The position numbers and the translations under genes are program-made. The notes beneath the pieces are model-generated. The model was not told the origin of the DNA, did no database searches, and saw only the letters and a program-made list of their open reading frames with translations. DNA of 64,000 nucleotides from Octadecabacter sp. B2R22 (GTDB lineage: Bacteria; Pseudomonadota; Alphaproteobacteria; Rhodobacterales; Rhodobacteraceae): the NCBI RefSeq assembly GCF_018861045.1, contig NZ_JAHKQJ010000002.1, positions 398,826 to 462,825 on the forward strand, in the 5' to 3' direction. Shown piece by piece: positions 44,314 through 54,153 of the stretch. Each line of letters starts with the position of its first letter. Positions within the stretch are counted from its first letter, which is position 1.

Positions 44314-45183
44314 ATGCAAACTAAACTCGGAATCATCGGCGGATCGGGCCTATACGATATCGAAGGCTTAGAAGACGCCAATTGGGTCTCCGTGGACAGC
44401 CCGTGGGGTGCGCCCTCAGACGATGTCTTGTGCGGCACGTTGCACGGCGTTGAGATGGTATTTTTGCCGCGCCACGGGCGAGGGCACGTTCATTCGCCAA
44501 GCACCGTCCCGTATCGCGCCAACATTGACGTGTTAAAACGACTTGGTTGCACCGATGTTATCTCAGTCTCTGCGTGCGGATCGTTTCGCGAAGAAATGGC
44601 ACCAGGGGATTTTGTGATCGTCAGTGACTTTATCGACCGAACCTTTGCCCGTGAAAAGTCGTTCTTTGGCACAGGCTGTGTGGCGCATGTCAGTGTGGCG
44701 CACCCTGTGTGTTCGCGTCTTGGTGACGCTAGTGAAACTGCGGGGATAGCCGCTGGTGTGACCGTTCACCGCGGCGGCACTTATCTGGCGATGGAAGGCC
44801 CGCAATTCTCGTCGCTCGCTGAAAGTAAACTCTACCGTGAGGTCTGGGGCTGTGACGTGATCGGCATGACCAATATGCCCGAAGCGAAACTCGCCCGCGA
44901 GGCGGAGTTTTGCTACGCTTCAATCGCGATGATCACGGACTATGACAGCTGGCACCCCGATCATGGCAGCGTCGATATTTCCGACATCATCGCGACGCTG
45001 GGGGCCAATTCCGCAGCGGCCAAAACGACGGTGGCGGGGATTGCGCAAATCCTGTCTGGTGAACGCGAGCCATGCCCGTGCGGATGTGACCGTGCCTTGG
45101 AATTTGCGATCATGACAGCACCGGATGCACGCGATCCAGCACTCTTGGCCAAACTGGACGCCGTTGCAGGCCGCGTACTGTGA
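44314..45183 (+). CDS. mtnP: S-methyl-5'-thioadenosine phosphorylase
   Basis: This is a 289-residue enzyme that splits methylthioadenosine into adenine and methylthioribose-1-phosphate in the methionine salvage pathway. The phosphate-binding GGSGLYD is at residues 7-13, and FLPRHGRGHVHSP and MEGPQFSSLAES are family motifs. A GGCGGGGATTT ribosome site precedes the ATG. The adenine released can be used by Apt, encoded two genes downstream. Confidence 0.95.
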   Translation: MQTKLGIIGGSGLYDIEGLEDANWVSVDSPWGAPSDDVLCGTLHGVEMVFLPRHGRGHVHSPSTVPYRANIDVLKRLGCTDVISVSACGSFREEMAPGDFVIVSDFIDRTFAREKSFFGTGCVAHVSVAHPVCSRLGDASETAGIAAGVTVHRGGTYLAMEGPQFSSLAESKLYREVWGCDVIGMTNMPEAKLAREAEFCYASIAMITDYDSWHPDHGSVDISDIIATLGANSAAAKTTVAGIAQILSGEREPCPCGCDRALEFAIMTAPDARDPALLAKLDAVAGRVL

Positions 45184-45851
45184 TCTGCCGTATTCTTGCA
45201 TGGATCGGGGTTGCTGTGTTCACGGCCCCAGTTTTTGCGCAGGAGTACGTGACAACAGACGGCCCACTGAGCGACACTGACTTCTACCGACTGGTGTCAT
45301 GCGCTGCACGACCCGGGGAAGGCTGCAACGAACCCATCATTCATTGGGGGCATCGTGTCGTCACGGTGACGTTTGCGCCGATCCCGATTGGCTACTCAAC
45401 CGAACTCGCGCGCGAAATGGATCGCGCTCTTGGGGCGGCGGTGGCGCAGATCAACGGCGCGGTCTCGGGTATTACAGTACGCCGCGTTTCCAAATCCCAA
45501 CCGGCGGACATTGTTATCTATCTGCAACCCATCCGCGCAGGCGACGTGGTACGCGGTACAGGATATTCCCAATTGGATGGAACCCAGATCGGGGCGGCAT
45601 TGGTGCAAGTGTTCTGGGACGAAAACCTTAAACTGACCGAAGCGGCGATCGTCTTTGCAGGCGATCTTCCGATTGATCAAGCTGGCTCTGTTATGGTCGA
45701 AGAACTCAGCCAAGCGATGGGTTTGATGACCGATATTCGAAATCCGCACTACAACACGTTGTCGGTCTTTTCCGAGGACAGTAACAGTGTCGCAAAACTT
45801 GGCCGCCAAGACCGAGAAGCGCTGAGACGTCATTACCCAAACACCCCCTAA
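45180..45851 (+). CDS. DUF2927 family exported protein
   Basis: This is a 223-residue protein with a signal peptide (about 1-20) and a DUF2927-like body that contains LREAIVFAGD-like strands and MVEELSQAMGLMTDI. That last part resembles the zinc-helix region of metalloprotease-like folds, though no full HExxH motif is present. The GTG start overlaps the mtnP stop (GTGA). Function unknown. Confidence 0.75.
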   Translation: MICRILAWIGVAVFTAPVFAQEYVTTDGPLSDTDFYRLVSCAARPGEGCNEPIIHWGHRVVTVTFAPIPIGYSTELAREMDRALGAAVAQINGAVSGITVRRVSKSQPADIVIYLQPIRAGDVVRGTGYSQLDGTQIGAALVQVFWDENLKLTEAAIVFAGDLPIDQAGSVMVEELSQAMGLMTDIRNPHYNTLSVFSEDSNSVAKLGRQDREALRRHYPNTP

Positions 45852-45870
45852 CCTCTAACAAGGAACCAAG

Positions 45871-46413
45871 ATGAAACCGCAACGAAAGACCGTTCAGGAC
45901 TATATCCGCACCATCCCCGACTTCCCCCACGAAGGGATCATGTTTCGCGATGTCACGACACTTTTTGCTAACCCGCGCGGTTTTCGCATGGCGGTGGATC
46001 AGTTGCTGCACCCTTACGCGGGTGAAGACATTGATGTGGTTGTGGGCCTTGAGGCGCGAGGGTTCATTTTGGGGGGCGCGATTGCGCACCAACTTGGCAA
46101 AGGGTTCGTCCCGATCCGCAAGAAAGGCAAGCTGCCCGGTAAGACGATTGAACAGGCCTATTCGCTGGAATACGGCGAGGCCGTGATGGAAATGCATGAC
46201 GATGCCATCGAGGCGGGCGCAAAGGTTTTGGTCGTGGATGACCTTTTGGCGACGGGCGGTACGGCTGAGGCCGGTATCAAACTGCTCGAAAGGCTCGGCG
46301 GCGATGTCGTGGGCTGTGCCTTTGTTATCGATCTTCCAGAACTCGGTGGACGCGAAAAGCTCGAGAAACTGGGACACGACGTTCACATTCTATGTGAATT
46401 TGAAGGCGACTAG
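45871..46413 (+). CDS. apt: Adenine phosphoribosyltransferase
   Basis: This is a 180-residue purine salvage enzyme that makes AMP from adenine and PRPP. The PRPP motif [16 protein letters not shown] is near residue 125. The start has AAGGAACCAAG upstream. It lies 19 bases after the DUF2927 gene and in the same direction as mtnP, so the three probably form a salvage operon. Confidence 0.96.
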   Translation: MKPQRKTVQDYIRTIPDFPHEGIMFRDVTTLFANPRGFRMAVDQLLHPYAGEDIDVVVGLEARGFILGGAIAHQLGKGFVPIRKKGKLPGKTIEQAYSLEYGEAVMEMHDDAIEAGAKVLVVDDLLATGGTAEAGIKLLERLGGDVVGCAFVIDLPELGGREKLEKLGHDVHILCEFEGD

Positions 46414-46424
46414 GCTCTTTCGGG

Positions 46425-46841
46425 TTAGTTGGATTTGCGTTTGGGCATGAAGGGTAGCGGGGCCACGGGCACGCCATCCTCGATCAGCTTTTTGGCCTCG
46501 TCCAATTTGGCCTCGCCGTAGATCGCGCGTTCGGGGGCGTCTCCGTCGTGCATCTTGCGGGCTTCTTTGGCGAAACCTTCACCAACGTATTCGCTGTTTG
46601 CTTCAACGTCTTTGCGCATCTGGGTGAGGGCGGTTTCCGCATCTGATTGCGGTGACTTGAGTTCGGGCGCCTTTGATTTTGACTGAACACTCGGTGCCAT
46701 CAAAGACCGCTTAACATCGCTGGACCCACAGATCGCACAAGACAAATGGCCTGCATCGGCAAGGGCATCAAACCCGTCTGACGACTGAAACCAGCTGTCG
46801 AACTGGTGGTATTCGTTGCATATCAATGTATAGCGGATCAC
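46425..46841 (-). CDS. DUF1178 family protein
   Basis: This is a 138-residue protein that starts MIRYTLICNEYHQFDSWF, the DUF1178 signature, with a Cys pair in CAICGSSDV that suggests a zinc ribbon. The middle is polar and the C-terminus is basic. It starts with GTG at 46841. It converges on apt with an 11-base gap. Function unknown. Confidence 0.88.
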   Translation of the reverse strand: MIRYTLICNEYHQFDSWFQSSDGFDALADAGHLSCAICGSSDVKRSLMAPSVQSKSKAPELKSPQSDAETALTQMRKDVEANSEYVGEGFAKEARKMHDGDAPERAIYGEAKLDEAKKLIEDGVPVAPLPFMPKRKSN

Positions 46842-46900
46842 TGTTTTATCGCCCTTTCTCTCTTATAGACATAGGACGGCAAACGGGACGCGGCAACGGC

Positions 46901-47362
46901 CTAAGCGGTTTTTGGTCTGAAATTCAAGATGATCGCAGAGAGTTCAGCATCATCAACAAGGGCCGCGGCTTTCTTGCGAGGCAGCCATTTTCGCGTGCGT
47001 TCCTTGCGCTCGGGCCACGTTTTTAAAACCTTTTTCACCTTCAGCGGATAGACGACTGCAAGGCAGGGCAGCTCATCTTTGGAAAAGGTTTTGGAGTAGC
47101 TGAAAACGCCTGCTGGCCGCACATGGACTTTGCCACGCACACCTGCTTCCTCAAAGGCTTCGGTTGCGGCGGCATCCATAGGGGTTTCACCGTTCATCGG
47201 CCAGCCTTTGGGCACGATCCAGCGTTTCGTTCGGCGCGACGTTACCAAGCAAATCTGCACTTTACCGTCTCTGATCCGATAACACAGCGCTGCGAACTGC
47301 GTGCGCAATTCGGTCTTGGCGCCTTTGCCTAGCTCAATTTCCTGTTGCTGAATTTCGCTCAT
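46901..47362 (-). CDS. NUDIX hydrolase
   Basis: This is a 153-residue pyrophosphohydrolase. The Nudix box runs from GWPMNGETPMDAAATEAF to EEAGV; the usual Arg of the REUxEE part is Thr, the remaining Glu residues are kept. PKGWPMNGE and the DELPCLAVVYPLKV strand resemble diphosphoinositol polyphosphate phosphohydrolases. Activity is likely but the substrate is unknown. The gene is divergent from modA. Confidence 0.88.
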   Translation of the reverse strand: MSEIQQQEIELGKGAKTELRTQFAALCYRIRDGKVQICLVTSRRTKRWIVPKGWPMNGETPMDAAATEAFEEAGVRGKVHVRPAGVFSYSKTFSKDELPCLAVVYPLKVKKVLKTWPERKERTRKWLPRKKAAALVDDAELSAIILNFRPKTA

Positions 47363-47444
47363 GCCTGTCGTTCCGGCTGTTGCCCTTCGTGCGCGTTGGT
47401 GTGCACTATTCGTCGAAGGCTTATCCTACGGAATAGTAATAGAA

Positions 47445-48200
47445 ATGCAACGAAGCACCGGATGGAATACGACAAGATTTGGCTGTGCCGTGGCACTGTC
47501 GGTGTTTCTTGTGTCACCAGTGGCGGCCGATGATGTGACAGTCTTCGCCGCGGCGAGCTTGCGTGACGCGATTTCTGGCATTGCAGAAACATATGAGGCT
47601 GAAACGGGCGACACCGTCACATTGGTGTTTGCTGCGTCGTCGACCCTTGCGCGGCAAGTGGTTCAGGGTGCGCCTGCGGATGTAGTTTTGTTGGCCGATG
47701 CGGATTGGGCTGATTGGTTGGTAGATGAGGGTGGGGTGGAACAGGTTGCCGCGTTTGCGGGCAATAGCCTTGTGATGGTTGCGCTGGATGGTGTCCCGAT
47801 TGATGATTCCAACAGCATTCCTGACCATCTTTCTGATGGTTACATTGCAATGGCGCAGGTCGATGCTGTTCCCGCTGGGCGCTATGGTAAGGCGGCACTG
47901 GTTTCCCTTGGCCTGTGGGAAACATTGGAACCGCGCATTGTTCAGGCCAACAACGTCCGTGCTGCATTACGGTTCGTGACAAGCGGCGAGGCGGCTTTCG
48001 GCATAGGCTATGCGAGCGACCTTGTGGCGATCCCTGATCTGCGAAAAGTGTACGGGTTTGCCGAAGAAACCCATCCCCCCATCGTTTTTTCTGGTGGATA
48101 TGTTACGGATCTGGGCGCGCCGTTTTTCGAGTATGTTCGAGGCGATGCGGGCCAAGAGATTTTATCTGAATGGGGTTTTACACCGGTGACTGATCAATGA
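47445..48200 (+). CDS. modA: Molybdate-binding periplasmic protein
   Basis: This is a 251-residue substrate-binding protein of the molybdate ABC importer. A signal peptide covers about residues 1-27 and the mature part begins DDVTVFAAASLRDAI, the motif with the Ser that binds molybdate. VFAASSTLARQV is also family-typical. The ATG at 47445 is chosen since it precedes the signal peptide. The modB start overlaps its stop by 4 bases. Confidence 0.95.
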   Translation: MQRSTGWNTTRFGCAVALSVFLVSPVAADDVTVFAAASLRDAISGIAETYEAETGDTVTLVFAASSTLARQVVQGAPADVVLLADADWADWLVDEGGVEQVAAFAGNSLVMVALDGVPIDDSNSIPDHLSDGYIAMAQVDAVPAGRYGKAALVSLGLWETLEPRIVQANNVRAALRFVTSGEAAFGIGYASDLVAIPDLRKVYGFAEETHPPIVFSGGYVTDLGAPFFEYVRGDAGQEILSEWGFTPVTDQ

Positions 48201-48892
48201 ATGAACTCCTCGGACCTGCTGAGTGGGCGGCCCTGTGGCTGTCGCTCAAGGTCGCGTTTTGGGCCACGTTGTGCAGTTTGCCGATTGGTTTTGGCGTGGC
48301 ATACGCCTTGGCGCGGGGGCGCTTCTTTGGTCGCCAAGCGTTGAATGTTTTGGTGCATCTGCCGCTTGTGATGCCGCCCGTTGTGACAGGCTATCTTTTG
48401 TTGCTTGGGTTTGGGCGCACAGGCCCCTTGGGGGAACTATTTGAAAACCTGTTTGGTTTGGTCTTTGCATTCCGCTGGACGGGGGCCGCCTTGGCCGCCG
48501 CGATCATGGGGTTCCCATTGATGGTGCGTGCCATCCGTTTGTCGTTAGAAGCAGTCGATTCCGGTCTGGAAGAAGCTGCAAGCACACTGGGCGCATCGCG
48601 CCTGAAGGTGCTGCGCACAGTGACATTGCCGCTCGCGTGGCCGGGGATCTTGGCGGGGGCGGTGCTTGGCTTTGCCAAAGGAATGGGCGAATTCGGAGCG
48701 ACGGTCACGTTCGTATCCAACATACCAGGGCAGACCCAGACGTTAGCCCTGTCGATAGATACTTTGCTGGATGTTCCGGGCGGTGAACCCCTTGCGCTGC
48801 GGTTGGCGGTCGTGTCGATCCTCATTGCGGCAGTCGCATTGATCATAAGCGAAGTCCTCGCGCAGCGGGTCACAAAGGCGAGGGCGCGCTGA
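48197..48892 (+). CDS. modB: Molybdate ABC transporter permease
   Basis: This is a 231-residue inner-membrane permease with about five to six helices. The EAA loop that contacts ModC is LEEAASTLGASRLKVLRTV near residue 124. Start and stop overlap modA and modC by 4 and 1 bases, so the three are coupled. Confidence 0.96.
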   Translation: MNELLGPAEWAALWLSLKVAFWATLCSLPIGFGVAYALARGRFFGRQALNVLVHLPLVMPPVVTGYLLLLGFGRTGPLGELFENLFGLVFAFRWTGAALAAAIMGFPLMVRAIRLSLEAVDSGLEEAASTLGASRLKVLRTVTLPLAWPGILAGAVLGFAKGMGEFGATVTFVSNIPGQTQTLALSIDTLLDVPGGEPLALRLAVVSILIAAVALIISEVLAQRVTKARAR

Positions 48893-49929
48893 TGTTGTCA
48901 GTCGATATAGCCAAAACATTCGATGGCTTTTCCTTGGATGTGGCCTTTGATGCACCTGCAGGGATCACGGCGATTTTCGGACCGTCAGGATCTGGCAAAA
49001 CGAGCGTCATTCGAGCGGTCGCGGGGCTTTTGCCTTGTGAACGAGCACAGGTAACTTTGTCCGGCGTTGATCTAACCCACTTAAGACCTTGCATGAGGAA
49101 GGTTGGGTACGTCTTTCAAGACGCACGACTTTTTCCGCATATGACTGTGTTAAAAAACCTGCGTTACGGTGGGTCCCATGACGAAGACGCCGTCATTGCC
49201 GTGCTTGGCCTTGAAGCCTTGTTAGACCGCTCCCCCGCGACACTTTCGGGCGGCGAACGTCAGCGCGTAGCACTTGGCCGTGCCCTTATGTCGGCACCGG
49301 AACTCTTGTTGATGGACGAACCACTGTCCGCCCTTGATGCCCCACGAAAGGCCGAAGTGCTTCCCTATATAGAAGCGCTGCGCGATCAGACGTCGATCCC
49401 GATCCTATACGTCAGTCACGACATGGGAGAGGTCGCACGGCTCGCACGTAATATCGTTGTGCTCAATAAAGGTCAGGTGGTTTTGTCGGGCGACATGGAA
49501 GATGTGCTGTCTGATCCAGCCGCTGTGCCGTTTCTTGGTGTGCGCGATGCGGGTGCGGTTTTGACTGGGCGTGTCGTTGGCCATGCGGATGATGGCCTCA
49601 CGAAAATCGAAACCGGCGCGGGGGCTGTTTGGGTGCCCGGCGCTGTCGGCCGTGCGGGCGGGACCGTGCGCGTTCGCGTTCCTGCGCAAGATATCATTCT
49701 GTCTCGCATGCAGCCCGAAGGGTTGAGCGCGTTGAATGTTCTGCCGGTTACGATTGCCGCGCTTGAACGGGGCGGCGGGCCGGGTGTCGCAGTGGCGTTG
49801 CAAGCAGGCAATTCACGACTTTTGGCGCGGGTCACGAAGCGGTCTTGCGACAGTATGGCACTGCAAACAGGTGACCGCATTTTTGCGATCCTAAAGGCGA
49901 CGGCGATTGCCTCAACGGATGTTGGTTAA
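48892..49929 (+). CDS. modC: Molybdate ABC transporter ATPase
   Basis: This is a 345-residue ATPase. Walker A GPSGSGKTS is at residues 31-39, the signature LSGGERQRVALGRAL is near 118, and Walker B ends in LLLMDEPLSALDAP. The C-terminal TOBE domain (about 280-345) binds oxyanions and can regulate transport. No modE gene is seen. The stop overlaps the stop of the convergent peptidase gene by 4 bases. Confidence 0.97.
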   Translation: MLSVDIAKTFDGFSLDVAFDAPAGITAIFGPSGSGKTSVIRAVAGLLPCERAQVTLSGVDLTHLRPCMRKVGYVFQDARLFPHMTVLKNLRYGGSHDEDAVIAVLGLEALLDRSPATLSGGERQRVALGRALMSAPELLLMDEPLSALDAPRKAEVLPYIEALRDQTSIPILYVSHDMGEVARLARNIVVLNKGQVVLSGDMEDVLSDPAAVPFLGVRDAGAVLTGRVVGHADDGLTKIETGAGAVWVPGAVGRAGGTVRVRVPAQDIILSRMQPEGLSALNVLPVTIAALERGGGPGVAVALQAGNSRLLARVTKRSCDSMALQTGDRIFAILKATAIASTDVG

Positions 49930-50930
49930 CGGTACGTCGGGATGAGGTCGCCCTCGGCAGGGGTTGCCTCATAGATGGCGCGCGCAATCGCTCTGCTAAG
50001 ACATGTTGCTCCGGCAGCTCCGATTGCGGCGAAGGTTGAAACGTCGACGGGCGGGTCATCATTGGTGGACACGCCAAACACCAAATCGCCATCAAGCGGC
50101 GTATGCGACGGCACAATCGCGCGCGCCATCCCGTCATGTGCCATGACCGCCAGCCGGTGACACTGAACTTTGCTGAGCGGGGCATCCGTTGCGACAATCG
50201 CGATGGTGGTATTGGCGCCGCGCGTCGCGTGCAGCCCCATTGCTTGCTCTTTCAGGCTTGGGTCGGGGCTTGTGTAACCAGCGGCAGGATCGGGGCCGAG
50301 GCCACCGAACTCATTATCCATTTCAAAGGGGGCCGCCCAGAAATGGCGGTCCCCTGATGTTGTGACGCTGCCCAGTGAATTCACCACGACCAACGCGCCA
50401 ACCGTGGTGCCGTCTGGCAAAACAACCGAGGCCGACCCGAGCCCGCCCATTTGGCGTGCTGCCATCGCGCCTGTGCCTGCGCCATGACTGCCGAGTGTGA
50501 AGTCCTCACCCGCAGTATCAAGTGCAGCTCTCCCAAAGGCAGCGTAAGGGTTCACATCCCAGTCTTTGTCGCCGCCGTTTATCAGGTCGAACACAATAGC
50601 ACCGGGAACGATAGGAACGGTCACATCGCCGACAGCAAAGCCGCGCCCTTTGTCGCGTAACCCAGCCGCCACGCCGCTGCAGGCATCCAGACCAAAAGCC
50701 GACCCGCCAGAAAGAACCAAGGCATCAACCTGTTGCACGGTTTTGTCAGGCGCAAGAAGGTCTGTCTCGCGCGTGCCGGGTGCGCCGCCCATGACATGCA
50801 CCGACGCGGTAAATGGCGAATCCGCGACCAAAACGGTGCTGCCGGATTTCAGTTGATGGTCTTGCGCATTGCCCACCCGTAGGCCAGCGACATCAGTGAT
50901 CAGGTTTCGAGGTCCGGGTGCATAGGTCAT
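49926..50930 (-). CDS. P1 family N-terminal-nucleophile peptidase (DmpA-like)
   Basis: This is a 334-residue protein of the S58/DmpA family, which cleaves itself into two chains to expose a Ser or Thr nucleophile. VLSGGSAFGLDACSGVAAGL and the self-processing region ANTTIAIVATDAPL followed by MAHDGMARAI are present. Members act as aminopeptidases on D- or beta-amino acid peptides. The ATG at 50930 is used; the frame opens upstream at a TTG. It is divergent from panB. Confidence 0.87.
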   Translation of the reverse strand: MTYAPGPRNLITDVAGLRVGNAQDHQLKSGSTVLVADSPFTASVHVMGGAPGTRETDLLAPDKTVQQVDALVLSGGSAFGLDACSGVAAGLRDKGRGFAVGDVTVPIVPGAIVFDLINGGDKDWDVNPYAAFGRAALDTAGEDFTLGSHGAGTGAMAARQMGGLGSASVVLPDGTTVGALVVVNSLGSVTTSGDRHFWAAPFEMDNEFGGLGPDPAAGYTSPDPSLKEQAMGLHATRGANTTIAIVATDAPLSKVQCHRLAVMAHDGMARAIVPSHTPLDGDLVFGVSTNDDPPVDVSTFAAIGAAGATCLSRAIARAIYEATPAEGDLIPTYR

Positions 50931-50975
50931 GGCTTTGCCGTTTGCTGTGGTGACTGATGCAACTGTGCAATGGAA

Positions 50976-51019
50976 CGCCGCCAATCGCCAGATGCCGTGG
51001 CGGCGAAATTATCTTTCGC
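50976..51019 (+). promoter_or_regulatory. Stem-loops in the panB leader
   Basis: Arms CGCCGCCA (50976-50983) and TGGCGGCG (50998-51005) form an 8-bp stem, and GCGAAA / TTTCGC (51003-51019) form a second that shares three bases with the first. The two stems are thus partly exclusive. They lie 60-100 bases before the panB start; the same region would be the leader of the divergent peptidase gene. Confidence 0.4.
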
Positions 51020-51079
51020 GGTGGAAAGGCCTGCGTGTGGCTGATACGACGTCTTAAAGAGAGACGACGGAGACTTGAT

Positions 51080-51907
51080 ATGAGTGCTACAGCCAAGAAA
51101 CGCGCGCCGATGGCGGATGATATCCGCGCAGCCAAAGGGGGCACTCCGCTGGTCAGCTTAACCGCCTATACGACGCCCATGGCGGAAATGATGGATGAGC
51201 ATTGCGATTTCGTCTTGGTCGGCGACAGTGTTGGCATGGTGCTTCATGGTCTGCCATCGACGCTGGGCGTGACGATGGAAATGATGATCATGCACGGGAA
51301 AGCCGTGTTCCGCGGTCTAAAGTCAGCGATGATGGTCATCGACATGCCGTTTGGCAGCTATGAAGAAAGCCCCGAACAAGCCTTTGCAAATGCCGCGACA
51401 CTGATGGCCGAAACAGGCGCGGGCGCTGTAAAGCTGGAAGGCGGCGTTGCCATGGCTGAAACGATTGCGTTTCTTGTGGCGCGTGGGATTCCGGTGATGG
51501 CGCATGTGGGGCTGACGCCTCAGTCGATCAACACGTTGGGCGGATATAAGGTGCAAGGGCGCGGCGATGCGCGGTCTGTGCTGATGGATGATGCACAGGC
51601 TGTGACGGATGCAGGGGCTTTTGCTGTGGTGCTTGAAAAGGTGCCGGCTGGGCTGGCCGACGAAGTGACCGCGCAAATCGCAATTCCGACTATCGGTATC
51701 GGGGCCAGCGCTGGATGTGACGGTCAGATCTTGGTGGTCGATGATATGTTGGGCCTGTTTACGGCGTTTAAGGCGAAGTTCGTAAAACGCTATGCGCATC
51801 TTGGCGACGACGGCGAAGCAGCCATCGCTGCCTATGCGGCAGACGTGCGTTCGCGTAGTTTCCCAGCGCAAGAACACACCTTTGCTGACGAGGTCCCAAG
51901 CAAATGA
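51080..51907 (+). CDS. panB: 3-methyl-2-oxobutanoate hydroxymethyltransferase
   Basis: This is a 275-residue enzyme of pantothenate synthesis that makes ketopantoate. The motifs [11 protein letters not shown] and [15 protein letters not shown] are present, the latter part of the metal site. [14 protein letters not shown] lies near the C-terminus. The ATG at 51080 follows a GACGGAGA site. It overlaps panC by 4 bases. Confidence 0.96.
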   Translation: MSATAKKRAPMADDIRAAKGGTPLVSLTAYTTPMAEMMDEHCDFVLVGDSVGMVLHGLPSTLGVTMEMMIMHGKAVFRGLKSAMMVIDMPFGSYEESPEQAFANAATLMAETGAGAVKLEGGVAMAETIAFLVARGIPVMAHVGLTPQSINTLGGYKVQGRGDARSVLMDDAQAVTDAGAFAVVLEKVPAGLADEVTAQIAIPTIGIGASAGCDGQILVVDDMLGLFTAFKAKFVKRYAHLGDDGEAAIAAYAADVRSRSFPAQEHTFADEVPSK

Positions 51908-52746
51908 CTGCTCCTATAGTTAGGACGCTCGCCGACCTTCGCCAAATGACGGCAGGGTGGCGCAAAGCGGGCGACGTGATCGGCGTTGTGCCGACCATGG
52001 GCGCGCTGCATCAGGGACATTTGTCGCTGGTACGCGCGGCAAAGGATCATTGTGACCGCGTGATCGTTACGATTTTTGTGAACCCCAAACAGTTCAACAA
52101 TCCCGAAGATTTGGAAAATTACCCGCGCACCGAACATGATGATGCCAAGAAACTAACGTCTTTTGAGGTTGATGCGATTTATGTTCCTGACGCGGATCAG
52201 ATATATCCAGACGGTTTTGCGACAAACGTATCGGTCAGCGGGCTGACGGATATGTTGTGCGGTGCTGCGCGGCCCGGGCATTTTGATGGCGTGGCAACTG
52301 TGGTGAGCAAATTGTTTCTACAAACCCAAGCAGACAAAGCGTTCTTTGGCGAGAAAGATTACCAGCAGCTTCAGGTCGTTACACGGCTCGCGGCTGATCT
52401 GGATATCCCTATTGAAGTGGTTGGTTGTCCGACGATCCGAGAAGAAGACGGGCTGGCGATGTCATCGCGCAACCTGTTGTTGTCGGACCGCAGCCGTATC
52501 AAAGCACCGCTTCTGGCTGAGGTTATGGACGATGTCTCAGCGTCGCTTAACGACGGCAAGACGATGTCAGAGATTGTTCCTGACGCAACGGCGCGCCTTT
52601 TGGCGGCTGGGTTCAATGAGGTGGACTACCTTGAACTGCGCGATGGGGCGGACCTGTCCTTGCTGGACAGCATGAAGCCGGATGCGCGCCTATTTGCGGC
52701 GGCATGGCTGGCCGGTGTGCGGTTGATTGATAATATCGCTGTGTGA
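51904..52746 (+). CDS. panC: Pantothenate synthetase
   Basis: This is a 280-residue enzyme that joins pantoate to beta-alanine with ATP. The nucleotide motif [11 protein letters not shown] is at about residues 31-41, followed by [13 protein letters not shown] and [10 protein letters not shown]. It is coupled to panB by an ATGA overlap. The neighbouring 3' gap holds two terminator-like hairpins. Confidence 0.97.
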   Translation: MTAPIVRTLADLRQMTAGWRKAGDVIGVVPTMGALHQGHLSLVRAAKDHCDRVIVTIFVNPKQFNNPEDLENYPRTEHDDAKKLTSFEVDAIYVPDADQIYPDGFATNVSVSGLTDMLCGAARPGHFDGVATVVSKLFLQTQADKAFFGEKDYQQLQVVTRLAADLDIPIEVVGCPTIREEDGLAMSSRNLLLSDRSRIKAPLLAEVMDDVSASLNDGKTMSEIVPDATARLLAAGFNEVDYLELRDGADLSLLDSMKPDARLFAAAWLAGVRLIDNIAV

Positions 52747-52761
52747 CGCCGGACGTCGCTG

Positions 52762-52836
52762 TTTGAGCCTGACAGGCTCAAATGCGCCTCCCCTGTGCTC
52801 CGCCCGCTCAGACCTTGATCTATCCACGGATAGATC
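52762..52836. terminator. Pair of inverted repeats between convergent panC and M20 peptidase
   Basis: The first is TTTGAGCCTG / CAGGCTCAAA (52762-52782), the second GATCTATCC / GGATAGATC (52817-52836). Both are nearly perfect palindromes and can end transcription from both sides. No long T run follows. Confidence 0.55.
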
Positions 52837-52872
52837 ATCGCTGCGCGAACCGGTCTGCCCCCCACCGTCCCA

Positions 52873-54153
52873 TTAGGGTTTCAAGATCTCCACGAGGCTG
52901 CGTGCCATGACTTCGACGCTGTCCATCATGTCATCCACGCCAATATATTCGTCAGGCTTATGCGCCAATTCGAGGATGCCGGGGCCGTAGGCAACGCAGT
53001 TCTTGAGCTTCCCGATCCGGTCGATGTGTTTTTGATCATAGGTGCCGGGGGAGGCGACGAACTGCGCGGGTGTGCCCAGCACCTTTTCGATTTGGGCGGC
53101 GAGGGTCGTGGCAATCGGCGCATCACGGTCTGTCATCGAGGGAAGCACATGGTTGAGTTCTGTCAGTTTATACTCGAACTTCGAGCGGCTGGATTTGAGA
53201 CCGTTCAAGATATCTGTCACTTCGGCGCGGACTTGGTCTAGCGGTTCTTCATCAAGAAAGCGTCGGTCAATGACGATACGGCAGGAATCCGGCACGCAAT
53301 GGGCGGGCAGCCCTGTGAAATCATCAGCTTGTTCGTTTTGGCCGCCATGAATGGAATTGATGTTCATGGTAGATTGGCGAGCGCCTTCTGGCACGACGGG
53401 CATGTCTGTGTAACGTGTGGCCATGGCGGGAAACAGGTCTGTTTCGAATTTTTCCAACACGGCTCCCATATGGCGCACCGCACAATCGCCTAGGAAGGGC
53501 ATTGAGCCATGGGCGATTTCACCAAAGGTTTCTATTTCAGCCCACCACCCGCCACGGTGCCCAAGGCAAACACGGTCTTTGTTCAGCGGTTCGGGAATTA
53601 TAACGTGTTGTACACGAGACGGGGAAAAGTACCCCTTTTCAGCGAGGTAGGCGACGCCGCCATAGCCACCGGACTCCTCATCCGCTGTGCCAGAGATTTC
53701 AATTGCTCCGGAAAAATCGGGGAATTCTTCGATAAAGGCTTCAGCGGCAATAATAGAGGCCGCAAGTCCGCCTTTCATATCGCAGGCGCCACGCCCGTAA
53801 ATCTTGCCATCGATAAGGGCCCCACCAAACGGGTCTTGAGTCCAACCATTCCCGACTTCGACCACATCTGTGTGACTGTTGAAATGAATGCAGTCCCCTG
53901 TGCGGGTTCCTTCGCGCCGCGCGATGATATTCCAACGGGGATATTTATCGCTGTCACCGGGGGTGCCGTGAGCACGCACTAATTCCGTCGTGAACCCAGA
54001 CTTTGTTAATCGCTGATCCAGATAGTCACAGATGTCGCGGTAGTTTTCGCCGGGTGGATTCAGTGTCGGAATACGGATCATGTCTTGCGTCAGAGCAATG
54101 AGATCGTCGCGTTTTCCGGCGATACGGGACAGGAGAGGCTCAAGTTTGGTCAT
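52873..54153 (-). CDS. M20 family metallopeptidase (ArgE/DapE type)
   Basis: This is a 426-residue deacylase or desuccinylase. The metal ligands appear in HFNSHTDVVEVG, GRGACDMKGG and GTADEESGG, where the second Glu is the general base. The dimerisation domain follows with GEIAHGSMPF. It resembles acetylornithine deacetylase / succinyl-diaminopimelate desuccinylase family proteins, but the physiological substrate is not certain. The ATG at 54153 follows a GGACGGATAG site. Confidence 0.88.
   Translation of the reverse strand: MTKLEPLLSRIAGKRDDLIALTQDMIRIPTLNPPGENYRDICDYLDQRLTKSGFTTELVRAHGTPGDSDKYPRWNIIARREGTRTGDCIHFNSHTDVVEVGNGWTQDPFGGALIDGKIYGRGACDMKGGLAASIIAAEAFIEEFPDFSGAIEISGTADEESGGYGGVAYLAEKGYFSPSRVQHVIIPEPLNKDRVCLGHRGGWWAEIETFGEIAHGSMPFLGDCAVRHMGAVLEKFETDLFPAMATRYTDMPVVPEGARQSTMNINSIHGGQNEQADDFTGLPAHCVPDSCRIVIDRRFLDEEPLDQVRAEVTDILNGLKSSRSKFEYKLTELNHVLPSMTDRDAPIATTLAAQIEKVLGTPAQFVASPGTYDQKHIDRIGKLKNCVAYGPGILELAHKPDEYIGVDDMMDSVEVMARSLVEILKP

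Noticed and set aside
46901..47362. Thr in place of Arg in the Nudix box as a sign of an inactive enzyme
   Set aside because: The Glu residues that bind metal are kept and related Nudix subfamilies tolerate changes there, so inactivity cannot be claimed.
47363..47444. Possible ModE box upstream of modA
   Set aside because: No paired TAT-type half-sites with suitable spacing could be seen.
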